The notes under the pieces were generated by a model, which saw nothing but the letters and a program-made list of their open reading frames with translations, searched no databases and was not told the DNA's origin. From Candidatus Eiseniibacteriota bacterium (GTDB taxonomy: Bacteria; JAFGKV01): DNA of 5,107 bases. The stretch spans positions 1 to 5,107 of the forward strand of contig JALOPK010000267.1 in the NCBI GenBank assembly GCA_025453925.1, given 5' to 3'. Position numbers and translations under genes: made by a program. Within the stretch, counting starts at the first letter, position 1. Each line of letters starts with the position of its first letter. This document shows, in pieces, positions 1-5,068 of the stretch.

Positions 1-1
1 C

Positions 2-118
2 GGCACGGATCAGGAGCATTTCTACTCGGTATCCGACAACGGCACCGACTACTACGAGCTCTCATACCACAGCCGCACGTTCCAATGGCGGGTCGAGAAA
101 GTGTTTCTGGACGGATGA
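2..118 (+). CDS. 3' end of a small protein gene, possibly DUF6504-like (partial)
   Basis: The frame starting at base 2 is open from the window edge to a TGA at 116-118 and encodes the last 38 residues of a protein. The tail reads like a real protein: it is rich in Tyr, Asp and Phe, with the segments HFYSVSDNG, DYYELSYHS and WRVEKVFLDG, unlike the Arg/Pro/Ser-rich shadow frames nearby. The pattern (a strand ending in FYSV, then YYELSY, then W-x-V-E-K-V-F-L-D at the C-terminus) recalls the C-terminal half of DUF6504-type small proteins. My recollection is that these are sometimes encoded beside Y-family polymerases. The family call is inference from a fragment, and the function of DUF6504 is unknown. 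The next gene on the same strand is dinB, about 160 bases downstream. Coding status is fairly sure and the family assignment is weak. Confidence 0.6.
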   Translation, partial: GTDQEHFYSVSDNGTDYYELSYHSRTFQWRVEKVFLDG

Positions 119-129
119 GGCGACCGAGC

Positions 130-157
130 GCGGAATGCGGAAGTCGGAACGCGGAGC
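130..157. repeat. Degenerate tandem heptamer repeat, four units of GCGGAAN type
   Basis: Four consecutive 7-base units can be read in the gap before dinB: GCGGAAT (130-136), GCGGAAG (137-143), TCGGAAC (144-150) and GCGGAGC (151-157). The core CGGA stays in phase in all four. Short heptameric tandem repeats between genes are known in several bacterial lineages, for example the heptamer STRR elements of filamentous cyanobacteria. The function here is unknown. A multiple of seven is not a multiple of three, so the tract is unlikely to be coding. Confidence 0.55.
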
Positions 158-278
158 GGGGACAGAGGAAAAGGGGTGAAGCGTCGGGAGGTGCAAGAGA
201 TGACGAGTGGAGAGGGTACAGCCGAATGCCGGTCACTGACGAACGAGAACTCTTCGCAGAGCGCGGGTGCGGAGAACG

Positions 279-299
279 GTGAACCGTAAACTGTCAGCA
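279..299. repeat. Second short heptamer tract overlapping the dinB start
   Basis: Three 7-base units, GTGAACC (279-285), GTAAACT (286-292) and GTCAGCA (293-299), share GT at positions 1-2, A at 4 (all three) and a GTNAAC core in the first two. The copy number is low and the third unit is poor, so chance is possible. The tract coincides with the proposed GTG start and first codons of dinB. Those residues (MNRKLSA) precede the conserved polymerase fold and show no family conservation that I recognise. Confidence 0.3.
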
Positions 300-1451
300 T
301 GCTCTCCTATCATTGTTCACCTCGATATGGATGCCTTCTTCGCGTCCGTTGAGCAGCGGGACGTGCCGAGTCTGAGGGGCAAGCCGGTGATCGTGGGGGG
401 GGAACGGGAAGGGAGGGGAATCGTTTCTGCCGCCTCGTACGAGGCCCGGGAATATGGGGTTCACTCGGCAATGAGTATGAGGTCGGCCCGCACGCTCTGC
501 CCGCACGCCGTCTTCGTCCAAGGGAACTGGGCGAAGTACGTGCAGGCCTCACTGGAAGTGTTCGCCACGTGCAGGAGTGTGAGCCCGGGGATTGAGGTGG
601 TGAGCGTGGATGAATGCACGCTCCCGATCGCTGACGAGTGGGATGATGCGGTCGCAAAGGCCCGCTCACTTTCACGCGCGATTACCCGGATCCACCATCT
701 GAGTTGCTCCATCGGCATCGCACCGAACCGGATGCTCGCCAAACTCGCCTCTTCCATTGACAAGCCCGGCGGTTTCACCCCGTTGCATCCGAAGGATCTG
801 CCGGGTTCCATCTCGTCTTTGTGCGCAGCGTCGGTTTGGGGTATAGGGGAGAAGTCTTTTGCGCTCCTCGCGGGAAGGGGCATTCGAACCATCGGCGATC
901 TGGTCGGTGGTGATCCGACACGGATACGCAGGGTGCTGGGAGAACGAGCCGTTGCCCTTGTCAGATCACTCTGCGGGGCGCCTGACCAGGACAGTGCCGC
1001 AATCAGGGAACGCTCGCTTGGGCACGAGTTCACGTTCGGACATGACGTGCAGGCGGGTCCCCTCTTCTGGGCGGTGGTCTCACGCCTGTGCGACCAGGTA
1101 AGCAGGCGTCTTCGTGTCGGAGGGTTGCAGGGTTCGGTGGTCCGTGCCCGCCTGCGATGGTCAGACTTCGAAACGCACACCAGACAAACCGTGATCCGTG
1201 CCGATCTTCACGACCCACTCACGCTCCGTTCAATCGCCCGCGCGCTGATCCAGCGGATGCTGATCCCGGAGCGCAGCATCAGGTTGGTAGGCATCACCGC
1301 TGCAGGGCTGTTCCAGGATGTGATGCTCTCATTCGATGCGCAGCTCTTCCCTCGCGTGAAGCGGCAAAGACTCCTGGTGAGAGCGGTGGACAGGGTGTGG
1401 GATCGCTATGGAGAAGACAGTCTGTTTCGGGCATCCTCACTACTGGCATGA
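279..1451 (+). CDS. dinB: DNA polymerase IV (Y-family translesion polymerase)
   Basis: Error-prone polymerase that copies past damaged template bases in the cytoplasm, normally recruited by the beta sliding clamp. Numbered from the GTG at 279 (390 aa; the family is usually about 350-420), the palm motif LDMDAFFASVEQ gives metal ligand D16, D18 and steric-gate F21. SVDE at 109-112 supplies the second acidic pair. SIGIAPNRMLAKLAS begins at 144, a helix-hairpin-helix-like VWGIGEKS lies near 186, and the little-finger domain starts near ERSLGHEFTFG. QLF near 355 resembles a clamp-binding motif, and the end RYGEDSLFRAS is typical. The residues after SVDE read CTLPI where most relatives have AYLDV, a divergent palm. 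Start choice: GTG 279 has GGAGA at 271-275, although the spacing is short (3 bases). An in-frame GTG at 267 would add four residues. No in-frame ATG precedes the catalytic motif. No LexA-type operator was recognised. Confidence 0.95.
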   Translation: MNRKLSACSPIIVHLDMDAFFASVEQRDVPSLRGKPVIVGGEREGRGIVSAASYEAREYGVHSAMSMRSARTLCPHAVFVQGNWAKYVQASLEVFATCRSVSPGIEVVSVDECTLPIADEWDDAVAKARSLSRAITRIHHLSCSIGIAPNRMLAKLASSIDKPGGFTPLHPKDLPGSISSLCAASVWGIGEKSFALLAGRGIRTIGDLVGGDPTRIRRVLGERAVALVRSLCGAPDQDSAAIRERSLGHEFTFGHDVQAGPLFWAVVSRLCDQVSRRLRVGGLQGSVVRARLRWSDFETHTRQTVIRADLHDPLTLRSIARALIQRMLIPERSIRLVGITAAGLFQDVMLSFDAQLFPRVKRQRLLVRAVDRVWDRYGEDSLFRASSLLA

Positions 1452-1775
1452 TCCTCGCCGCCCCGGATGCCGAAAGCCCGCGAAGAGAGAGGAATCGGGG
1501 GAGCGTCTCGCGCGCCACGCGCACGACTCAAAGGGGTCGCACGGCCAGCCTGCTCGCGAGAGCGCTTCATGTCGAATCCTGTGTGACGCCGTGACACCAG
1601 CCCGGGTATTGCCGGGGATGCCGTGAGAAACAGACAGACCGGATCAATGGAACGGCGAGGCGACGAACAGGCGAGGGGTTCTCAGGCAGGAGGGGAGAGG
1701 CGGCTTCGAGAGGCCAGCACCGGGGAAACCTCCCGTTTCGCCTGAGGGAGTTGGCTCCGGCTCCCGAGCGCGCGT
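1452..1775. other. Gene-free convergent spacer between dinB and the ankyrin gene
   Basis: This stretch lies between the 3' ends of two converging genes. The frames that cross it give Arg/Ala/Ser-rich translations with no family resemblance and overlap dinB as shadows. I see no tRNA or other RNA gene. The content is GC-rich with several small dyads: tandem hairpins at 1510-1539, a CCCGG/CCGGG hairpin at 1601-1616, a GAAAC/GTTTC hairpin at 1725-1739 and a GGGAG/CTCCC pair at 1746-1765. None is followed by a T-rich run, so no textbook intrinsic terminator can be named. Confidence 0.6.
1510..1539. terminator. Possible tandem-hairpin transcription end after dinB (weak)
   Basis: Two adjacent hairpins can be drawn about 60 bases past the dinB stop codon. 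One has arms GCGCG (1510-1514) and CGCGC (1518-1522) around a 3-base loop. The other has arms CGACTC (1524-1529) and GGGTCG (1534-1539), including one G-T wobble, around the loop AAAG. Converging genes usually need a stop signal here, which is the reason for listing it. There is no T-run afterwards, and hairpins this short arise by chance in GC-rich DNA. Confidence 0.2.
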
Positions 1776-2387
1776 CTACCTGGCTCCGCTGGACTGGAGC
1801 AGGTCGACGATTTCGCGATGGTTCTGCCCCAGAGCGACGTCGAGCGGCGTATCACCGTCTGCATCCTGAGCATTCACGTCTGCGCCCTTGATGATGAGGA
1901 CGCCCGCCACCACCTGCTTGCCGTAGAAGGCGGCGGTGTGCAGAGCGGTCCACCCCTGGCTGTTCACCGCACTCACGTCCACGCCTTTTGACAGCAGATG
2001 TTCGAGGATATCTCGCCGGTCAAGAATGACGCAGAGATCAAGAGGAGAGAGATCCTGTCCATCCCTCGCGTTCCGATCGGCGCCGGCGTCCATGAGGAGA
2101 TCAACCACATCAGGATGCCCCTGCAGGGTGGCCAGATGGAGGGGCGTCTGCCCCTGCTTGTCCCCCGCGCTCACCATGAGGCCCCCGCCGGCCTTGAGAA
2201 GGAGCTGCACGACGTCACGGGAACCCCATGCGGCGGCCCAGTGCAGCGGTGTGCGGCCGAGGGCATCGCATGTGCGCACATCTGCGCCCTGGGACAGCAG
2301 AAGCTCCACCTGCCGCTGATCGCGCACGACCACGGCCTTGTGGAGCTTCACGCCCATCTTGGCGTTTTCGGCAGTTGACGCGTTCAT
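1776..2387 (-). CDS. Ankyrin-repeat protein
   Basis: A 203-residue protein made almost wholly of ankyrin repeats, which bind partner proteins and have no catalytic activity of their own. After a short N-terminal segment, a capping repeat spans about 14-44 (KLHKAVVVRD, VELLLSQGADV). Further repeats begin at RTPLH (45), QTPLH (80), LSPLD (113), WTALH (146) and DTPLD (179), each with the usual L-L-x-x-G-A-D-V turn or a variant. The second repeat carries about two extra residues (AGGGLMVSAGDKQG). No signal peptide or membrane segment is visible, so it is probably cytoplasmic. Start choice: ATG at 2387 has GGGA eight bases upstream. The same frame runs up to an ATG at 2495, but those 36 extra residues are Arg/Pro-rich and non-ankyrin, and lack a good ribosome binding site. 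The gene stands alone, about 350 bases from GT4 and convergent with dinB, so context does not reveal its partner. Confidence 0.9.
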   Translation of the reverse strand: MNASTAENAKMGVKLHKAVVVRDQRQVELLLSQGADVRTCDALGRTPLHWAAAWGSRDVVQLLLKAGGGLMVSAGDKQGQTPLHLATLQGHPDVVDLLMDAGADRNARDGQDLSPLDLCVILDRRDILEHLLSKGVDVSAVNSQGWTALHTAAFYGKQVVAGVLIIKGADVNAQDADGDTPLDVALGQNHREIVDLLQSSGAR

Positions 2388-2736
2388 ACAGACATTCCCG
2401 GGATGGAGTGATGCCAAGCGTCTTCTTTTGACGGGGGGAGGGTGCAGCGCACCATGGGCCGAAACGGAGATTCCGCGGCCCCGCGCCCTTGGCAACGGTG
2501 AGCAGACACCTCCGTCAGGGGACTCCCACCCCCACCAGGAGTCGGCAGAGCGGCATCGCGCCGCCCTAAAGGATTTGTACGAATGAAACCGCGACGAAAG
2601 GCCATGGGGATTCCCCCCACCTCATGTGCTCGTTTGTCAAGAACGGGAACTCGACGAAAGATAACCGGATCGGAGTGGAGATCAAGGGAACACTTCCGTC
2701 AACCGAGGTCTCCCCGCGAGTTCGGGGCTGTCTCGG
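2388..2736. other. Gene-free spacer upstream of the ankyrin gene
   Basis: This region separates the GT4 stop codon from the ankyrin start, both genes being on the minus strand, so it should hold the ankyrin promoter. I could not identify convincing -35/-10 boxes. The best -10-like string on the minus strand, TACAAAT near 2570, has only a poor -35 match. Other visible items are the ankyrin ribosome binding site (TCCC on the + strand, 2396-2399), a small GGGG-ATT-CCCC dyad at 2606-2616, a 9-base direct repeat CGACGAAAG at 2592-2600 and 2652-2660, and the nested hairpin at 2703-2736. Short frames crossing the region have non-protein-like composition. Confidence 0.55.
2703..2736 (-). terminator. 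Nested hairpin immediately after the GT4 stop codon
   Basis: A 34-base imperfect inverted repeat begins at the base after the GT4 stop codon (2737-2739). The outer arms are CCGAG (2703-2707) and CTCGG (2732-2736). The inner arms are CCCCG (2712-2716) and CGGGG (2723-2727) around a 6-base loop, separated from the outer pair by a symmetric 4-by-4 internal loop. Its position right behind a stop codon fits a transcription end or an mRNA-stabilising structure. The minus-strand sequence after it (TTGACGG) has no T-run, so it is not a classical intrinsic terminator. Confidence 0.4.
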
Positions 2737-3870
2737 TCAGTGAGGAAGTCGGAGCCGCCTGTGCCGACGCTTGTTCTCGACCGTGGTGAGGAGGATGTCC
2801 TCCACTCGGCTCACCATCTTGTCCAGAGTAAACTCGCGCTCGGCCCACTGCCGGCCTTCCATCCCCATCTTCTTGCGGAGACGGGGGTTGGCAGCCAGCA
2901 GGGCAACATGCTGGACCATCATCAGAGGATCGTCGAGAGGAAACAGAAAGCCGTTCACGCCATGAATCACCAATTCCGAGTTGCCGCCCACGTCGCTCAC
3001 CACCACCGGACGGGCCGCCGCCATTGCCTCCAGCACTGCCAGAGAGGCGCCTTCCGACCGGGAGGGCAGAAGGAAGACGTCTATGTTTCTCAGAACCTCA
3101 GGGATATCGCGACGGAATCCTGCGAGAGTGACACGATCACCGAGACCCATCTGGTCGCGCTTCCGTTCGAGACTCGCCCGCATCGGCCCATCCCCAACAA
3201 GGAGGACATGCGCCTGGGGCGAAAGCAGCAGCAACTGGGGCATGACGTTCAGGAGCATCTCATGGCACTTCGATGGAACGAGGTCGGCCACACACCCGAC
3301 GATGACCCTCCCTCTTGGGATGCGAAGCCTGTTCGCCACATGGCGGGAGGGGTTGAAGGATTGGAATGGTGAAAGATCGATGCCGTTCGGGACGACCTCG
3401 ACCATGCCTGGGGGAAGCCAGCGGTATCGTGTGATCTGGGTCTCGATGCTGTGACTTGGGGCAAGGATCTTGTCCACCAGATAGCGATAGCTCGCCCGAT
3501 ACTGGAGCCGGTTCTTCATCAGGGGCACGACCTTGCGCTGCACTATGGAGACCGAGGGGAAGAACCGGTTGGCCAGGCCGGCCAAGCGTGCCTCGCGTTC
3601 GAACACCGTGCACACCACGTCCACCCTCTGCCGCGCCATGATCAGGGCAAGCCTCACAATGGCATTCATGTTGATGTCGCCGTGAAGCCCGTGCTCGTAC
3701 ACCGCAACGCCCAGTTCGCGCGCTTGGGTCGCCCATGGGCGGGACGGGCGGCATACCAAGGTGACCCTATGTCCCCGGCGGACAAACTCGGCCCCCACCT
3801 GGGTCATCCAGTACTCGCCGCCCGACGCGCGCTTGGCGGAGTTGATGAACAGGATGCTCAGCCCTTTCAC
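2737..3870 (-). CDS. GT4 family (GT-B fold) glycosyltransferase
   Basis: Cytoplasmic or membrane-associated retaining glycosyltransferase, probably moving a sugar from a nucleotide-sugar donor during surface-polysaccharide or LPS synthesis; donor and acceptor cannot be told. At 377 aa it is a normal length. The N-terminal Rossmann half starts MKGLSILFINSAKRASGGEY, with the Gly-rich acceptor-side loop. The linker is VEVVPNGID (157-165). The C-terminal donor half has HVLLVGDGP (221-229), GFRRDIPEVL and the E-x7-E signature E273-E281 in SEGASLAVLEAMA, then VVVSDVGGNSELV. Where relatives carry G-R-x4-K, this protein has A195-D196-x4-K201, so the usual donor-phosphate Arg is Asp. Start choice: GTG 3870 has AAGGAG (3876-3881) five bases upstream. 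The frame continues to a GTG at 3930 and an ATG at 3924, but those residues are not family-like. It lies downstream of GT2 on the same strand, 346 bases away. Confidence 0.92.
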   Translation of the reverse strand: MKGLSILFINSAKRASGGEYWMTQVGAEFVRRGHRVTLVCRPSRPWATQARELGVAVYEHGLHGDINMNAIVRLALIMARQRVDVVCTVFEREARLAGLANRFFPSVSIVQRKVVPLMKNRLQYRASYRYLVDKILAPSHSIETQITRYRWLPPGMVEVVPNGIDLSPFQSFNPSRHVANRLRIPRGRVIVGCVADLVPSKCHEMLLNVMPQLLLLSPQAHVLLVGDGPMRASLERKRDQMGLGDRVTLAGFRRDIPEVLRNIDVFLLPSRSEGASLAVLEAMAAARPVVVSDVGGNSELVIHGVNGFLFPLDDPLMMVQHVALLAANPRLRKKMGMEGRQWAEREFTLDKMVSRVEDILLTTVENKRRHRRLRLPH

Positions 3871-3882
3871 TGGCACTCCTTC
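3871..3882 (-). promoter_or_regulatory. Ribosome binding site that sets the GT4 start
   Basis: On the minus strand GAAGGAG (3876-3882) is followed by the 5-base spacer TGCCA and the GTG at 3868-3870. This is the strongest Shine-Dalgarno match seen in the window. It places the start so that the protein begins a few residues before its first beta strand (GLSILFI), as is usual in GT4 enzymes. Confidence 0.7.
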
Positions 3883-3970
3883 GGGCCAAGAGGCATTGGG
3901 CGGGACGAGGCCCGACTCGACCATCGGCACGCACTCCGCACCTTGTCGAGACGGCTCACCCGTTCACAAA

Positions 3971-3997
3971 CCGAGGAAAGGAGAGAAGTTCCCTCGG
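3971..3997 (-). terminator. Hairpin followed by a short T-rich stretch (weak terminator or attenuator)
   Basis: Arms CCGAGG (3971-3976) and CCTCGG (3992-3997) pair perfectly around a 15-base interior that can add two A-T pairs (AA/TT) next to a one-base bulge. Read on the minus strand, the hairpin is followed by TTTGTG. It lies about 220 bases past the GT2 stop codon and 100 bases before the GT4 start, so it could end GT2 transcripts or act as a leader element for GT4. The T-tract is short and the loop is long. Confidence 0.3.
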
Positions 3998-4071
3998 ACC
4001 ACCAGGCAAACCTCGCGGCATTCGGCTCTTCTGTCAACGAGGCCCGCAGATGCCTGAGAGAATGCCGCCTC

Positions 4072-4134
4072 TGGGCCCACCGGGGCCATGGGCATCCCCG
4101 CACACACCGATCCCGGTTGTGCCGACGCGTCGGC
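4072..4134. repeat. Cluster of inverted repeats with a 14-base perfect palindrome
   Basis: Four dyads sit nearly end to end. TGGGCCCA (4072-4079) is an 8-base palindrome. CGGGG (4081-4085) pairs with CCCCG (4096-4100). CACA-c-ACCG (4101-4109) pairs with CGGTTGTG (4114-4121), an 8-pair stem with a single bulge and the loop ATCC. GCCGACGCGTCGGC (4121-4134) is a perfect 14-base palindrome. The palindrome could be a dimeric protein-binding site or a hairpin, and the cluster could be structured leader RNA. No known operator or RNA family is recognised. Confidence 0.45.
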
Positions 4135-4216
4135 GGACCCACGAGGTGTCACGGACAGAGGCGGCAGTATGCCCCGGAACGGACGGCCCGCTCCCGCAAG
4201 GGGCGATGCCACCAGG

Positions 4217-5068
4217 CTACTTCAGCCAGGTGAGCCCGTGGTGCTCCTCAGGGCTCCTGCTGCTCAGCCCTCGCACCGCACGCACGTCGCCGGCGCCGAT
4301 CCGGCGCGCGCGGATGCGAGCATAGTCGCGGTTGCGCCTGAATCCGCCTCGGTGGTGGGGGGCATGATGAAGATGGAGCGGGTACTCGCCAAGGCAGACG
4401 TTTCTCCCCCGTGCGCCCAGGGCATAGAGTCTCCTGCCTAGATCGTCATCCTCATTGCCCCATCCCTCGTAGTTCTCGTCAAACCCGTCCACCAGCAGGA
4501 GATCTTCCCGCCACACGCCGGACACGCCGCTTCGGAGTTTCGGTCTGCAGAGGCGGCTCAGATGCCACTTCCTCGCATGGTAGGCCAGGAGATCCTTCGC
4601 GAACTGCCGGGCGATCTTGCTCCGTTGACGGCCGGTGACGAACCCCTCGAATCGGCCGCCGCCGATCAGGCCGTCCGAAAGCTCGGCCGTCTGCGCTTCG
4701 GTCAGCCGTACAGGATACCCCGTCACGAAGCGTCGTGGGCCGATGGCGCACGCATACGCGGCGACATAGCCGCGCGTGGCAATGATGTCCTGATCCCACA
4801 AGATGATGATGTCAGAACGGGCGTAACGGATTCCATTGTTCCTGCAGCGCGCGGCCCTGAAGCCGTTCCGGGGCTGCACCACGTAGCCGACTGAGCCCGG
4901 GAGACCAGAAAGGCTCGCTTCCAGGGCCGCCCGCACATCTTCCGAGGAGCCGTCGTCGGTGATGATGATCTCGCGAGGCGGATGGCTCTGGTTCGCGAGC
5001 GACAGGAGCGTCTTGCGCAGCAGGTCGCATCGGTTGTACACGGGAATCACCACGCTCACGTCCCGCAT
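4217..5068 (-). CDS. GT2 family glycosyltransferase with galactosyltransferase-type C-terminal domain
   Basis: Inverting GT-A glycosyltransferase of 283 aa, probably adding one sugar to a cell-surface glycan at the cytoplasmic side; the sugar is not predictable. The nucleotide-binding half shows SVVIPVYNR (5-13), EIIITDDGSS (33-42), RNNGIRYA (76-83) and the metal-binding D-x-D as WDQD (D92, D94). The second half has SGVSGVWREDLLLVDGFDE (180-198) and EGWGNEDDDLGRRL (201-214). This is the hallmark of the Glyco_transf_7C-type segment in chondroitin-polymerase-like and galactosyltransferase-like GT2 enzymes, where the ED pair acts near the catalytic site. It is followed by HLHHAPHH. No transmembrane helix is seen. 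Start choice: ATG 5068 has GGGAG (5077-5081) eight bases upstream. A TAG directly precedes the ATG, but its frame also contains a TGA at 5087-5089, so the upstream neighbour cannot be identified. Probably part of a polysaccharide locus with the downstream GT4. Confidence 0.94.
   Translation of the reverse strand: MRDVSVVIPVYNRCDLLRKTLLSLANQSHPPREIIITDDGSSEDVRAALEASLSGLPGSVGYVVQPRNGFRAARCRNNGIRYARSDIIILWDQDIIATRGYVAAYACAIGPRRFVTGYPVRLTEAQTAELSDGLIGGGRFEGFVTGRQRSKIARQFAKDLLAYHARKWHLSRLCRPKLRSGVSGVWREDLLLVDGFDENYEGWGNEDDDLGRRLYALGARGRNVCLGEYPLHLHHAPHHRGGFRRNRDYARIRARRIGAGDVRAVRGLSSRSPEEHHGLTWLK

Larger units (their letters stand above)
3871..4216. other. Gene-free, dyad-rich spacer between the GT2 and GT4 genes
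   Basis: The spacer separates two co-oriented minus-strand glycosyltransferase genes. A 91-codon minus-strand frame (3867-4142) crosses it and ends in a 4-base GTGA overlap with the GT4 start, but its translation is Arg/Ser/Cys/Trp-rich and lacks any protein-like pattern. I do not call it a gene. The stretch holds a hairpin at 3971-3997 and a dense run of inverted repeats at 4072-4134. No promoter with good boxes and no riboswitch family was recognised. Its length and structure suggest either a separate GT4 promoter with a leader RNA, or decayed sequence. Confidence 0.5.

Noticed and set aside
241-250. GAAC-GA-GAAC upstream of dinB as a possible SOS (LexA) box
   Set aside because: The spacing fits neither the GTTC-N7-GTTC box of alphaproteobacteria nor the CGAAC-N4-GTTCG palindrome of Gram-positives, and it is a direct rather than an inverted repeat.
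85-282. A 65-codon + strand frame between the partial gene and dinB
   Set aside because: It overlaps the better-supported tail of the upstream gene in another frame, contains the heptamer tract, and its translation is an Arg/Gly/Glu-rich low-complexity string.
1566-1600. A tRNA-like stretch with GTCGAATCC and a later ACACCAG
   Set aside because: The T-loop-like string lacks pairing 5-base flanks, and no matching acceptor, D or anticodon arms could be drawn.
2384-2620. A 78-codon minus-strand frame ending in an ATGA overlap with the ankyrin start
   Set aside because: The 4-base overlap looks like translational coupling, but an A after an ATG is expected one time in four. The sequence is Pro/Gly/Arg-rich, and no ribosome binding site precedes its start.
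2583-2789. A 68-codon + strand frame with AAAGGA nine bases before its ATG
   Set aside because: The ribosome-binding-like string is good, but the translation is Arg/Ser-rich with no protein-like pattern. It crosses the hairpin at 2703-2736 and overlaps the 3' end of the GT4 gene on the other strand.
3867-4142. A 91-codon minus-strand frame ending in a GTGA overlap with the GT4 start
   Set aside because: The composition (many Arg, Ser, Cys and Trp, no regular hydrophobic pattern) is that of a chance frame in GC-rich DNA. The overlap alone is weak evidence.
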